From: Rivularia sp. T60_A2020_040
Lineage (GTDB): Bacteria; Cyanobacteriota; Cyanobacteriia; Cyanobacteriales; Nostocaceae
NCBI GenBank assembly: GCA_015272215.1
Contig: JACYMD010000093.1
Span: 186,001-250,000 of the forward strand
Reading direction: 5' to 3'
DNA: 64,000 bases
The translations under genes and the position numbers were made by a program. This document shows positions 45,199 through 54,527 of the stretch, one piece after another. The notes beneath the pieces are model-generated. The model searched no databases. It saw nothing but the letters and a program-made list of their open reading frames with translations, and was not told the origin of the DNA. The stretch's first letter is position 1, and each line of letters opens with the position of its first letter.

Positions 45199-45990
45199 AT
45201 GAAACCATTTCGCTATATCTGTTTGGCTGCTGCGGCTTTTGCGGTAGTTACTTTAAGTTCTTGCCTCGGTGATAATGCTCCAACAGCAGAAAACACACCT
45301 GCAACCACTCCCACAACTCAAACCCAAGCGAGTCAAAGTGGTGAAGCAAAAGATGTGGAATATATGACCAAAATGGCATTAATGAAAGGACATCTTTTGG
45401 TGGCTAAAGAATTGTTGGATAAAAATGAGCCAAAACAGGCGGAACCTCATATCGGACATCCGGTAGAAGAAATCTATAGCGATGTCCAAGATCAACTCAA
45501 ACAGCGTAATGTCAAAGAGTTTAAAAGTACTTTAGATGGCTTACACGATTTGGTCAAAAGCAAGCCCAAAGATGCCAAAGTCACCACTAGCTTTGCATCA
45601 TCAATGGAAGCCGTAGACGGAGCAATCGCAGCAATACCCGAAGAACAGCGCAACAAACCCGAATTTGTACTGGCTGTAATTAATAGCGTACTAGATACAG
45701 CAAACGAGGAATATTCAGCGGCGATCGCCAATGGTAAAATTGTCGAAGATATTGAATACCAAGATTCTCGTGGCTTTGTAGTTTACGCCCAAGATTTGTA
45801 TAACGGTATTTCTGGTCAAATGAAGACAGGGCATCCAGAAGAAGACAAAGCGATTGCAAGCAGTATGAGCGAACTATCAAAAGCTTGGCCGAGCGTAATT
45901 CCTCCATCTGCACCCGCAAAAACACCAGAAGAAGTAAGCACATTAGTAAAAACCATCGAGGAAAATTCTCAAAAAGTTGTCAAAAATTAA
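45199..45990 (+). CDS. Putative lipoprotein upstream of ferritin-like gene
   Basis: I start at the ATG at 45199, which has TTAGGAG ten bases upstream and opens a lipoprotein signal (CLAAAAFAVVTLSSC, lipid Cys about residue 22); the frame extends 20 codons further without such support. A Thr/Gln linker (about 28-48) precedes a helical, acidic domain to residue 263 with YMTKMALMKGHLLVAKELLD and EEIYSDVQDQLKQRNVKEFK. I do not recognise a named family, though the His-containing helices recall proteins that handle iron or haem. It lies 200 bp before a ferritin-like gene in the same direction. Confidence 0.75.
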   Translation: MKPFRYICLAAAAFAVVTLSSCLGDNAPTAENTPATTPTTQTQASQSGEAKDVEYMTKMALMKGHLLVAKELLDKNEPKQAEPHIGHPVEEIYSDVQDQLKQRNVKEFKSTLDGLHDLVKSKPKDAKVTTSFASSMEAVDGAIAAIPEEQRNKPEFVLAVINSVLDTANEEYSAAIANGKIVEDIEYQDSRGFVVYAQDLYNGISGQMKTGHPEEDKAIASSMSELSKAWPSVIPPSAPAKTPEEVSTLVKTIEENSQKVVKN

Positions 45991-46191
45991 AGTGCGATTA
46001 CACAAAGAAAATAGTTGAAATTGATTGCTCCGAGCAAGTAAAAATGCAAGAAGAGTTTAAAATTAGTTATAAGCGAGCAAAAAGTTAGGAATAAAAACAG
46101 AGCGATTCTGGGAAAATAATCATTACTCCCGATTTCCTAACTCTTAACTCCAAAAAACGTCAGTTATCAACTCTTCACCAATTATTTTCCG

Positions 46192-46626
46192 ATGCAAGAA
46201 CTCGACCATAAAAAGACAATTGACCTATTAAATGCCATCATGGAATTTGAGCTAGCAGGAGTAGTGCGTTATACGCATTATTCTTTGATGGTAACAGGTC
46301 CTTATCGCATTCCAATTGTTGATTTTTTCAAAGCGCAAGCCAGTGAATCATTACTTCATGCTCAACAAGTAGGAGAAATTCTTACTGGCATGGATGGACA
46401 TCCGAGTCTTAAAATTGCGCCGATGGAAGAAACATACAAGCATAAAGTTAAGGATATCTTAGAAGAAAGCTTGTCACACGAACAAAATGCTTTAGCACTG
46501 TATAAAAAGTTTTTAAATACAGTTAGTGATGCCAGTATTTACTTAGAAGAATTCGCTCGTAATATGATTGGACAAGAAGAGATGCACAATCTTGAATTGA
46601 AAAAAATGTTACGGGATTTCAGCTAA
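46192..46626 (+). CDS. Ferritin-like / bacterioferritin-type protein (paralogue 1)
   Basis: This 144-residue four-helix-bundle protein of the ferritin superfamily resembles cyanobacterial bacterioferritins in length and pattern. Likely ligands are Glu in FELAGVVRY (helix A), SESLLHAQQVGE (helix B; Glu and His four apart rather than the usual three), Glu in SLSHEQNALALY (helix C), and GQEEMHNLEL (helix D). A candidate haem Met is not obvious. It probably stores iron or detoxifies it with peroxide. A related gene lies 0.8 kb downstream, and a lipoprotein gene lies upstream in the same direction. Confidence 0.82.
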   Translation: MQELDHKKTIDLLNAIMEFELAGVVRYTHYSLMVTGPYRIPIVDFFKAQASESLLHAQQVGEILTGMDGHPSLKIAPMEETYKHKVKDILEESLSHEQNALALYKKFLNTVSDASIYLEEFARNMIGQEEMHNLELKKMLRDFS

Positions 46627-46661
46627 TTAAACAGGTGGGAAACACCAAGCAAGTTTAAGAT

Positions 46662-46726
46662 GGGGAGCTTAGGAAAGGGAGACGAACAAGAGTAAATCTT
46701 CAAGGTAGTCTCATTCCTAACTCCCC
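46662..46726. terminator. Long hairpin after the first ferritin-like gene
   Basis: GGGGAGCTTAGGAA (46662-46675) pairs with TTCCTAACTCCCC (46714-46726) with one bulged base, and GAGAC/GTCTC can pair inside. There is no strong T-tract, so it may be a 3'-end stabiliser or attenuating structure rather than a simple terminator. Confidence 0.45.
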
Positions 46727-47058
46727 GGTGATAATTGATCAACCCCACATCAAGAGTGAAAGTTGTTATTTATAATTCAAATAGAAACCATAAGATTAAT
46801 CATTGGAAAACTTTTCCTTAACCTTTTCTTGAGAGAATTTTAGTAAAGTTATATGCGGCTGAAGTAGTAAAAATATCACTTTATTTGTGTTTTGAAATAA
46901 GTATACTTATAACAAGTGAACAAAGAAAAGAGAATAAGTTAACGGCTTAATCTTAGTTCAAAAACGACAAACAAAGACGACAAAATTCCCTATTAATGTC
47001 ATTTCTTATTTTACCGATACTGTTAGCCGTTACAGTGAAAATCATCAGTAGCTTATAG

Positions 47059-47105
47059 TTATATATATATATTTATATATTTATATATTTATATATTTAT
47101 ATATA
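47059..47105. repeat. (TATATTTA)n microsatellite
   Basis: A TATATATATA start gives way to ATATATTT units repeated about four times. It is self-complementary and could form a cruciform upstream of the second ferritin-like gene. Confidence 0.85.
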
Positions 47106-47162
47106 GTCCTAGAAACCATTCCTTAGAGATTGTTTGAAAAGTCTAATTTCATACTTTATCGG

Positions 47163-47209
47163 GCGGTTCAAACCGCATCTACACAAACGAAACCCGTCTG
47201 CACGGGTTT
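47163..47209. repeat. GCGGTTCAAACCGC double-hairpin element
   Basis: This is the second copy of the element at 23155-23200. The stem GCGGTT/AACCGC, the spacer CTACACAAACGAAACCC and the second stem AACCCG/CGGGTT are retained with compensatory changes (C-G for A-T pairs), which indicates selection or origin as a folded unit. Confidence 0.85.
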
Positions 47210-47460
47210 CAAATACGTTAGTCCACCGTAAGTTGAACTTTGCTTGTGTAGTAGCGATAATAAAGCGCTAATGACTTTTCAAACATCCTCTTAAAGCTGT
47301 ATCGGAATAGTTTTGGGATTGATGTACTAAAAATTTTCGTAGTTTTTGCAACTATTTTTTCATTTGAAAAATTACGAGTTGAGACTGTTTGTATTTACCT
47401 GTGTATGCTGTTGGAAAATCAAGAATTGTAATTATCTTCAAAGAGTAGAAAAATATTGAA

Positions 47461-47904
47461 ATGATGACATTTAATCGAGAAAAAGCTATTAACTTGCTAC
47501 AAGAAATTTTCGAGTTTGAATTAGCAGGAGTTGTTCGCTACACGACTTACTCTTTGATAGCAAATAGTAGTAATAAAAATGAAATTGTTGATTTTTTCAA
47601 AGAGCAAGCGGAAGAGTCATTATTTCATTCTCAAAAAGTCGGAGAAGTTTTACTAAGTGTGAATGGAAATCCTCGAGCGCATATTGCATCTATTGCAGAA
47701 CTTGAAAGTTATTCACTAAAAGATATAATGAGCGCAAGTTTAGCTCATGAAAAGCAGGCTTTAGAACTGTATCAACTACTTTTGGATGCAGTCAAAGATA
47801 GCAATAGTGATATAGAAAAATTTGTCAGCAATATGATTGAAGAAGAAAGTAATCATACCCAAGAATTAGTAGAAATGATCGATAGTTTGAACGAAGAAAA
47901 TTAG
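47461..47904 (+). CDS. Ferritin-like / bacterioferritin-type protein (paralogue 2)
   Basis: This 147-residue paralogue of the gene at 46192 is clearly similar along its full length: FEFELAGVVRYTTYSLI, VDFFKEQAEESLFHSQKVGE, SLAHEKQALELYQLLLD and MIEEESNHTQELVEMI. Its ligand set matches paralogue 1, including the Glu-Ser-Leu-Phe-His spacing in helix B. Tandem paralogues suggest a hetero-oligomer or different expression conditions. The ATGATG start at 47461 has no strong Shine-Dalgarno sequence. A 21-bp palindrome follows the stop at 47915. Confidence 0.82.
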   Translation: MMTFNREKAINLLQEIFEFELAGVVRYTTYSLIANSSNKNEIVDFFKEQAEESLFHSQKVGEVLLSVNGNPRAHIASIAELESYSLKDIMSASLAHEKQALELYQLLLDAVKDSNSDIEKFVSNMIEEESNHTQELVEMIDSLNEEN

Positions 47905-47914
47905 CAGTTATCGC

Positions 47915-47935
47915 AGACGTAGCATTGCTACGTCT
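47915..47935. repeat. 21-bp palindrome AGACGTAGC-family, copy 3
   Basis: AGACGTAGC and GCTACGTCT form a perfect stem around ATT ten bases after the second ferritin-like stop codon. It could serve as a transcript end, but T residues are few. Confidence 0.85.
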
Positions 47936-48036
47936 ATAAAAAAGTCAGTAATTAGAAATAAAGAGTTATAAATTATGTTTTAAACCCCATCCCTTTTCAC
48001 GAAGTTCCCCTATTCCTTATTCCCTACTCCCTATCA

Positions 48037-48957
48037 ATGAATAAAAACCATCGGAAAAAAATCTCAGCACGTCGTACAGTGAACCCTGATGGGAACTTCA
48101 ACGTTGTTCGTAAAGGGGTATCTAAGTTCGATTGGGGTGATTTATACCATGCATTGCTAACTCTTTCCTGGATTAAGTTATTTGCGGTGGTAGCTGCGGG
48201 TTATGTCATTACTAACGTGTTGTTTGCTTTTCTATATTTAGCAGCAGGTGATGGTGTAGAAAATATGCGTGGAGGTGATTTCTCCGACGCATTTTTTTTT
48301 AGTGTTCAAACTATGGCTACCATCGGTTATGGTGCAATGTATCCTAAAACGCTTTTTGCCAATATTTTGGTTGCGATTGAAGCTTTGTTAGGACTTTTAG
48401 GAGTATCAATGGGGAGTGGATTAGTTTTTGCTCGGTTTTCTCTTCCCAAAGCACGAGTCATGTTTAGTCGTGTAGCAGTAATTGCTCCTTATAATGGGGT
48501 ACCAACTTTGATGTTTCGAGTTGCTAATGAACGTCAAAGTTGGATTTTAGAAGCTCAAGTCAACGTCAGTTTATTAACTAGCGAAATTACTCAAGAAGGA
48601 CAGACGATGCGTCGATTTTATAACTTACCATTATTTCGCGATCGCTCTTCACTTTTTGCTTTAACTTGGACAGTTATGCATCCTATCAATGAAAGTAGTC
48701 CTTTGTACGACATTACCTTAGACAAAATGCTAACCGATGAAATGGAAATATTAATTACTTTAACAGGGATTGACCAAACCGTTTCTGAAAATATCCATGC
48801 TCATCATTCATATATTCCTACAGAAATTTTTTGGAATCATCAGTTTGTGGATATTTTAACTAAAACGCAGGATGGTAGACGCAGTATTGATTATAATCGT
48901 TTTCACGATACTACACCTTTAGAAAATTTCAGTTTAATAAACAAGTTTAATAAATAG
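48037..48957 (+). CDS. Inward-rectifier (Kir/KirBac-type) potassium channel
   Basis: This 306-residue channel has helix 1 (about 45-68), a pore helix and selectivity filter TIGYG (95-99, in QTMATIGYGAMYP), helix 2 (about 106-132) and a cytoplasmic immunoglobulin-like regulatory domain (about 140-295; RVAVIAPYNGVPTLMFRVAN). The amphipathic slide helix before helix 1 (SKFDWGDLYHALLTLSW) is as in KirBac. It works as a tetramer in the plasma membrane and passes potassium. The C-terminal HSYIPTEIFWNHQFVDIL is family-typical. No regulator is linked. Confidence 0.92.
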   Translation: MNKNHRKKISARRTVNPDGNFNVVRKGVSKFDWGDLYHALLTLSWIKLFAVVAAGYVITNVLFAFLYLAAGDGVENMRGGDFSDAFFFSVQTMATIGYGAMYPKTLFANILVAIEALLGLLGVSMGSGLVFARFSLPKARVMFSRVAVIAPYNGVPTLMFRVANERQSWILEAQVNVSLLTSEITQEGQTMRRFYNLPLFRDRSSLFALTWTVMHPINESSPLYDITLDKMLTDEMEILITLTGIDQTVSENIHAHHSYIPTEIFWNHQFVDILTKTQDGRRSIDYNRFHDTTPLENFSLINKFNK

Positions 48958-49120
48958 GTAAATGAGAAGATTTTTTTTGTCCATAGTAATAAAAAACTCA
49001 TTGCAAGATTATATCTAAAGCAGTAACAATAAATTTTATATCTCCCTTTAAGGACAGATGTAGCTGATTTTCCCAGCTTGTATATTCACAGTTAATGTAA
49101 TTAATTGGAGATTTGATGTT

Positions 49121-49507
49121 ATGAGCTGGTTAAAAAGACTTTTTGGAATGGGAAAACCCAAAAATGCCCAAGTAAATCCTACCCCACAACCAACACAAGC
49201 AGCGCAATCGACACAAGCACCACAATCAACACAACAAACTTCTAATACTACCCAATCAGTACCCCCTGAACGTATGGGATTAAACGGTGAATATGATCAA
49301 AGTGGTTTAGCAAAGCGAGTTGCATTAGCTTTTGACGAAGACTCCCAATTGGATGATATTGATACTCTTTGGGTTGCTCAAACTAGTTCTACAGTAGTTT
49401 TAAAAGGAACCGTTCCCAGCCAAGATATTTTAAACAAAATGGTTTCTGTCGCCAAAAATGTAAATGGTGCAACTAATGTTGATACAAGTCAAGTTACTAT
49501 CGGTTAA
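49121..49507 (+). CDS. BON-domain protein with Gln/Thr-rich linker
   Basis: The 128 residues start with a basic amphipathic stretch (SWLKRLFGMGKPK), followed by a low-complexity PQPTQAAQSTQAPQSTQQTS linker, then a BON-like alpha/beta domain (about 65-128). In that domain, VALAFDEDSQLDDIDTLWVA and VVLKGTVPSQDILNKMVSVA give the repeat of the fold. BON domains often bind phospholipid or appear in osmotic-stress proteins. There is no signal peptide. It lies downstream of the Kir channel in the same direction, 163 bp away. Confidence 0.75.
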   Translation: MSWLKRLFGMGKPKNAQVNPTPQPTQAAQSTQAPQSTQQTSNTTQSVPPERMGLNGEYDQSGLAKRVALAFDEDSQLDDIDTLWVAQTSSTVVLKGTVPSQDILNKMVSVAKNVNGATNVDTSQVTIG

Positions 49508-49611
49508 TTGTTTAAAAAGTAATTAATACTGTGATAAATACAGGTTTGTTGCAGCAATTTTTAATTAATTAATTAATGCTGTAACATTCCCTAAAACTAA
49601 TCACAAAATAT

Positions 49612-50289
49612 TTAATTCATTGCTGTTTGTTGCTGAGTAATTACTTGTTCTTGAGTATTATCTGGTAATGGTTTCCGCACTGATAAATAAACCAAGGGAC
49701 CAAATAAAGGTACCAAGGTTACTAACCAAAATAACGCAGAATTTTTCATCCCCCGCTTTGCCATATCATCACCCAAAAGTGCCGGAAAAAGTAGACAAAG
49801 TAGACAAAAATCTAAACTCATTACATGAATAAAACGGTTAGTTTGCCATTGTTGGAAAAAATCGCTCCAATTTCCTGCTTGTAAACCATAGAATACTAAA
49901 ATTATCGCTGCGATACTCAACACAATACCAGTGATACGGGAATCTAATAATTTGATAAAAGCATTCTTTTTACCGACAAAATTGGGGTTTGGCGAGCGCA
50001 AAGTTAAGTAAGGTAATAAAGCGAAAGCACCTACACCAAAAGAGAAAGTTGCAAACAACCAAGCCGGTATTTTTTGTCCTTGACCATCAATAAATACCAT
50101 ACAACTGTAGATTAAAGGAAATACACCCATTAAATTAAATAGTGAAATAATTATGGGATTGATTCCTTCCCATTGTCCAGTTGAAAGATTTTTAATTAAC
50201 TCAAAAGTATCGGGTTGTTCGGGAGGAGCAAAAACAAAAGCGTAGATAGCAAATCCCACCCAAAGCAATCCAAATATAATTTTTCTCAT
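49612..50289 (-). CDS. Conserved polytopic membrane protein, unknown function
   Basis: This 225-residue protein has about six hydrophobic segments (near 3-20, 45-62, 73-92, 118-135, 150-170 and 183-203) and a polar Gln-rich C-terminus. NPNFVGKKNAFIKLLDSRIT is a conserved-looking cytoplasmic loop. I associate it loosely with cyanobacterial DUF2834-like membrane proteins but am not sure. It is followed downstream by an AT-rich spacer and preceded by STRR shared with the hrcA end. Confidence 0.65.
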   Translation of the reverse strand: MRKIIFGLLWVGFAIYAFVFAPPEQPDTFELIKNLSTGQWEGINPIIISLFNLMGVFPLIYSCMVFIDGQGQKIPAWLFATFSFGVGAFALLPYLTLRSPNPNFVGKKNAFIKLLDSRITGIVLSIAAIILVFYGLQAGNWSDFFQQWQTNRFIHVMSLDFCLLCLLFPALLGDDMAKRGMKNSALFWLVTLVPLFGPLVYLSVRKPLPDNTQEQVITQQQTAMN

Positions 50290-50296
50290 CGGTATT

Positions 50297-50370
50297 AAAG
50301 TTGACAGTGGACAGTTGACAGTTGACAGTTGACAGTGGACAGTTGATAGTTGTTAACCTTTAACCTTTAA
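50297..50370. repeat. GTTGACA/GTGGACA STRR
   Basis: Six heptamers of the GTTGACA and GTGGACA types are followed by TTAACCTTTAACC units. They fill the 84-bp gap between hrcA and the membrane protein gene on the minus strand. Confidence 0.85.
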
Positions 50371-50373
50371 CCT

Positions 50374-51471
50374 TTACATACTCATTGCTTCCGAGAGATA
50401 TTCGGCTGCTGCTGCTACAAGCGCGATCGCATTTTCGTAATTAAGTCTTGTGGGACCTAAAACTCCGACGCTTCCTACTGGTATCGAACCCCGATGATAC
50501 ATGGATGAAATCAAGGTGCAAGTACGGATGGGTTCTAGGTTATTTTCCGAACCAATACGAATTGTTACTTGTGGCTTGTTTATCTGTTCCAATTCTGTTT
50601 CGTCAAATATTAAGGGCCATAATTTTTCTTGTTCTTCTTCAAGCAGTTGAATTATGGTTTGTACTTGCTCTATCTGGGAAAATTCTGGCTGACGCAAAAC
50701 TTCCGAGACTCCACGCACCATAATTTGTGTATTTATCGGAGAAAAGCTACGACGAGTTAATTCTACCAAAGATGTTTTTAAATATTCGCCGTAGCGCTGA
50801 AATTCTCGATCTAATTTACTCCAGTCAAGTAAGGGTAGTTCCATTAAACTTTTACCGCGCAGTTGACTGTTTAAAAAGTTAGAAACAATTTGTAATTCTC
50901 TGTCTATTACTTCTACATCAGGTCTATTTTCTGATAATCCGGGTAAATCCATCAATGTTGAATGAGTTTCATAACCATCGGTGACTACAATCAACATGAT
51001 CTGTCCCGTCTCAATTTGCACTAATTGCAAATGTCGCAATACTGATGAATTATTTTGCGGTATTGTGATTAAACTGACACAACCACTCAAGGTTGCTAAA
51101 ATTTGGGTTGCTCCTTGCAATAATGTTTCTAAACTCCAATCTTCCCATTTTAAGCTTCCTTGTAATGCGGCTTCGACCTGTTTTTCTAAATTTTGAGAAG
51201 GTGTGATTAATTGATCTACATAAATTCGATAACCAGAATCCGAAGGTATCCTTCCTGCTGAGGTATGGGGTTGATAAAGTAATCCAGCTTTTTCCAAAAC
51301 TCCCATTACGTTGCGAATCGTTGCCGAACTTACACCCAAATCGAACTCTTCTACCAAAGCTTTAGAACCCACAGGTTCTGCTGTCGCTATATAATGACGT
51401 ACTGTGGCTCTAAGAATATGTTGTTGTCGATTCGTTAACTGAAATTGGATCGGGGATGGTTTTTGAAACAC
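50374..51471 (-). CDS. hrcA: Heat-inducible transcription repressor HrcA
   Basis: HrcA represses groESL and related chaperone operons by binding CIRCE inverted repeats. The 365 residues start with a winged-helix domain ([20 protein letters not shown], then [20 protein letters not shown]). [20 protein letters not shown] is diagnostic. The C-terminal GAF-like dimer domain ends with [20 protein letters not shown]. The start is GTG at 51471. No CIRCE element (TTAGCACTC-N9-GAGTGCTAA) was found intergenically in the window, so its targets lie elsewhere. Confidence 0.95.
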   Translation of the reverse strand: MFQKPSPIQFQLTNRQQHILRATVRHYIATAEPVGSKALVEEFDLGVSSATIRNVMGVLEKAGLLYQPHTSAGRIPSDSGYRIYVDQLITPSQNLEKQVEAALQGSLKWEDWSLETLLQGATQILATLSGCVSLITIPQNNSSVLRHLQLVQIETGQIMLIVVTDGYETHSTLMDLPGLSENRPDVEVIDRELQIVSNFLNSQLRGKSLMELPLLDWSKLDREFQRYGEYLKTSLVELTRRSFSPINTQIMVRGVSEVLRQPEFSQIEQVQTIIQLLEEEQEKLWPLIFDETELEQINKPQVTIRIGSENNLEPIRTCTLISSMYHRGSIPVGSVGVLGPTRLNYENAIALVAAAAEYLSEAMSM

Positions 51472-51888
51472 GGTTTTTATCAGTTTTAAAAAAACGCAAA
51501 TTTTAAATAATACTATTCGATGTTTAATCGGTCATTTAATCATGCTGAGTGCAAAATACAAAATCATTATTGTGTACTGCAATACCTTTACATCTACAGA
51601 TAGTTTTGTCCTGAGTAAGAGTACTATTCCATACAATTCAACTTGTATTTTTAATACATTAACAAAAGCTAATTATTAAGTATTTTCCCACAGCTTTATT
51701 GTAAATGGGGTATGCATCGATACGAAATATTTGTTAGCCATTAGTAATATTCAAACATATTGAATATTTAGCTTTAATTTCTTAATGGTACAAGCCTCGA
51801 ACAGTCGCTTTAAGTCAGGAAATACATTAATACGGTACTTTAAAAATCTATCTGTAGAATCAATGGAAAATCTAAAATTCTCTACCCT
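51472..51888. other. Spacer between hrcA and the rhodanese gene
   Basis: This is AT-rich DNA of 417 bp with no supported gene, repeat or hairpin. The hrcA promoter should lie here. Confidence 0.5.
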
Positions 51889-52248
51889 TTAATATTGAGG
51901 AACAGAATGGTCAACTAAAATCGAATATGCATCAATACCTCCGGCAATGTTTTTCACATTTGTAAAACCTTGAGATGTCAACCACTGACACATTTGAGCG
52001 GAACGAACACCGTGATGACACAGCACTAAAGTTTCCTTATCGGGATCTAAGTGAGTTTGAATATCGTTACTCCAATCAGCAAATTGACTCAAAGGTAAGT
52101 TAATAAAACCGTCAATGCTTGCAGTTCTGACTTCTTGTGGTTCCCGCACGTCTACAAGTTGAATAGAACATTCATCCGAAGACAAACGTTGTGCGAGTTC
52201 TTCTACAGCGATTTGATTTATGGGTTGACCAAAATTATTCCCCGTCAT
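51889..52248 (-). CDS. Rhodanese-like sulfurtransferase domain protein
   Basis: This is a single rhodanese domain, 119 residues from the ATG at 52248; the open frame extends 25 codons upstream, but that part looks unrelated to the family. The active-site loop is VLCHHGVRSAQMC, with the catalytic Cys first and an HHGVR pattern found in many cyanobacterial single-domain rhodaneses. LVDVREPQEV and NIAGGIDAYS are conserved. It could transfer sulfane sulfur or sense redox state. It is a single gene with no partner visible. Confidence 0.85.
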   Translation of the reverse strand: MTGNNFGQPINQIAVEELAQRLSSDECSIQLVDVREPQEVRTASIDGFINLPLSQFADWSNDIQTHLDPDKETLVLCHHGVRSAQMCQWLTSQGFTNVKNIAGGIDAYSILVDHSVPQY

Positions 52249-52684
52249 GAGGCACTTCTTAAAAAAATCTGTATATTGTATATTTCTTATGTTGACAGAA
52301 AATTCTCCTCTTAGCATCAGCACGACTCAAAGCCTTTGATCATGATCAAGATAAATTGGCTACATCTTGACATTTTGACAAAAATATGTAAATAAAATGC
52401 CTTGGGCGAGGTGAATTATTTCGCTTATTTAATTCTAATTGTTCCACAACACGCTTTAATAGTGATTGGGGTATTAGGGGATGGGGAGATGGGGGGACAA
52501 GGAGATGGGGAGATGGCGAGAAATAAATAATAATTAAGTTGTCGCGCATTTAATTTGTATTTTTCTAGCGGGCAGGATGTCCACACTACAGGACTTTAAT
52601 AAAATTGGAATTACAAATTAAAGGCTTTTTAGCTTATCAACTAACCACTGTCAACTGTCAACTGTCAACTATCAACTGTCCACT
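52249..52684. repeat. Spacer with G-rich and GTCAACT repeats
   Basis: GGGGATGGGGAGATGG-type units lie at about 52478-52516, and GTCAACT/ATCAACT/GTCCACT heptamers at about 52640-52684. The last heptamer provides the GTG start codon of the next gene. No gene is seen. Confidence 0.75.
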
Positions 52685-54331
52685 GTGAATAAATTTATTA
52701 GTCAAAAATTATTATTTCGTTTCCTGACAGCAAGCTTTATCGTGCTGCTGTTAACTGGTATTACTGGTTGTAATAGATTATCTCAAAATTCCTTGAATTT
52801 ACTCAATCAACCGGGTGCTACCGTGTTTGTTTCCAAACAAGCACCAATTATGGTATCTATGCTAGTAAATCCAAATCGTTTTGAGGCTTTGGATGGTGAA
52901 ATTAAGCTATCCAAGCTGAAAACAAATTTATTCGCAAATACCGGACTTGATTATCAAAAAGATGTCCAACCTTGGTTGGGTAATCAAATTACTTTAGCTG
53001 TAACCACTGACGATATCGATCGCGATGCTGCAAACGGAAAACAACCCGGTTATTTAATCGCACTCACTACCAAAGATGCCACACAAAGCCGCGAGTTTAT
53101 CGAACTTTTGTTTTCTAAACGAGTTTTAACTGGAACTTCCTTGGTTGTGGAACAATATAAAGGTGTCAAACTGATTTCCGATATTCCGCAAACGGGAGAA
53201 ATCAAAAAACCTTTGGCTGCGACAGTTGTAGGTGATAATTTTGTCTTGTTTGCCAATGATGCCAAAATCCTGCGAGAAGCAGTCAATAATCTACAAGCAC
53301 CCGGTTTAAGTTTGGCTAGTTTGGATAAATATCAGCAAGCCATCAAGCAATTAAAAAATCAAACTGAAGCTGTAACGTTTCTGAATCTTCCCGCAGTCGC
53401 AAAATGGCAAGGTTTAAATTTATCATCGCCACTGACTTATAATAATCAGCTAATTTCGTTATCAACAAAATCCCCCGGTTTATTAGCCGAAACGAGTTTA
53501 TTAGCAGATTCACCCACATTACCAGCAGAAGAATTATTTGACAAAATCGCCGCACTTTCATATATTCCCGCAAATTCTGGTTTATTAATTGCTGGGAAAG
53601 ATTTGAGCAATTTAGATAACAGCAATGTCGGCTTATTTTGGCAACAAACTTATTCAGTAATATCTGGTGATTCAGGAGAAAATGCCGCTTCACAAATTAA
53701 CCAACCTTTAACTAATTTGCAAAAACGTTGGGGAATAAACTTCAAAAAAGATATCTTTAGTTGGGTAAAAGGAGAATACGCCATCGCATTATTACCCAAC
53801 ACCGAGAATCAAACACCTGAATGGGTTTTTGTTACTGAAAAATCTTCGACAACACCATCAGATATTTCCCATTTAGATGAAATAGCCGTTCAAAACGGAC
53901 TTACAGTCACTCCCATTAATTTAAATGAAAAAAGCATATCTACTTGGACACAATTAACCACTACAGGTAACAAAGCATCTAATTTCAGCATTCAAGCAAA
54001 AGTATTAGGAGCGCATACAAGTAAAGATAATTACGAAATTTTTGCTTCTTCTATTGAATTAATGGATGAAGTTCTTAACAACAAAGAAAACTTCTTCAAC
54101 GATAATCATAATTTTCAGAAAAGTATTGCAGGCATTCCCCAACCAAATCAAGGTTATGTATTTATAGATTGGACAAAAAGTCAAAATTTTATCGAAAATC
54201 AATTACCCATACTCAAGCTTGTAGAAATTATTGGTAAACCATTCTTTGATAAACTGCAATCCCTCACAATTAGCAGCTATGACAGCAATCCCAATTTACT
54301 CAAAGCTGGTGCTTTATTTATATTCAATTAA
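52685..54331 (+). CDS. DUF3352-family lipoprotein
   Basis: This 548-residue exported protein belongs to the cyanobacterial DUF3352 family of unknown function. A lipoprotein signal runs to LLLTGITGC (lipid Cys about residue 29). The family pattern begins with PGATVFVSKQAPIMVSMLVN and continues with VQPWLGNQITLAV, NFVLFANDAKILREAVNNLQ and a repeat-like second half (FSWVKGEYAIALLPN). The GTG start at 52685 is made from the last STRR heptamer (CACTGTG), and there is no ribosome binding site. It probably sits on the periplasmic or thylakoid lumen face. Confidence 0.82.
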   Translation: MNKFISQKLLFRFLTASFIVLLLTGITGCNRLSQNSLNLLNQPGATVFVSKQAPIMVSMLVNPNRFEALDGEIKLSKLKTNLFANTGLDYQKDVQPWLGNQITLAVTTDDIDRDAANGKQPGYLIALTTKDATQSREFIELLFSKRVLTGTSLVVEQYKGVKLISDIPQTGEIKKPLAATVVGDNFVLFANDAKILREAVNNLQAPGLSLASLDKYQQAIKQLKNQTEAVTFLNLPAVAKWQGLNLSSPLTYNNQLISLSTKSPGLLAETSLLADSPTLPAEELFDKIAALSYIPANSGLLIAGKDLSNLDNSNVGLFWQQTYSVISGDSGENAASQINQPLTNLQKRWGINFKKDIFSWVKGEYAIALLPNTENQTPEWVFVTEKSSTTPSDISHLDEIAVQNGLTVTPINLNEKSISTWTQLTTTGNKASNFSIQAKVLGAHTSKDNYEIFASSIELMDEVLNNKENFFNDNHNFQKSIAGIPQPNQGYVFIDWTKSQNFIENQLPILKLVEIIGKPFFDKLQSLTISSYDSNPNLLKAGALFIFN

Positions 54332-54333
54332 TA

Positions 54334-54425
54334 GTAGGAGTTAGTTGTTAGTTGTTGGTGGTTAGTTGTTGGTTGTTAGGATTTGTTACACCTTTGACCT
54401 TTAACCTTTAACCTCTAACCTTCAT
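54334..54425. repeat. GTTAGTTGTTGG and TTAACCTTTAACC STRRs
   Basis: GTTAGTTGTTGGTGG units are followed by TTAACCTTTAACCTCTAACC about 25 bp later. They lie between the DUF3352 gene and the next secreted protein gene. Confidence 0.8.
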
Positions 54426-54527
54426 AGTGTACAGATACCAAGGTGTCATAAACTTTGCTGTTCCGAAATTTACTTTCGTTAGCGTGTATATAAAGGAACC
54501 AATTTAAATATTTCGGGAAGTGTATAT

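Larger units (their letters stand above)
46727..47460. other. Spacer between the two ferritin-like genes
   Basis: There is no supported gene. An ATATTTATAT tandem run lies at about 47059-47105 and the GCGGTTCAAACCGC double hairpin at 47163-47209. The remainder is AT-rich. Confidence 0.6.
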
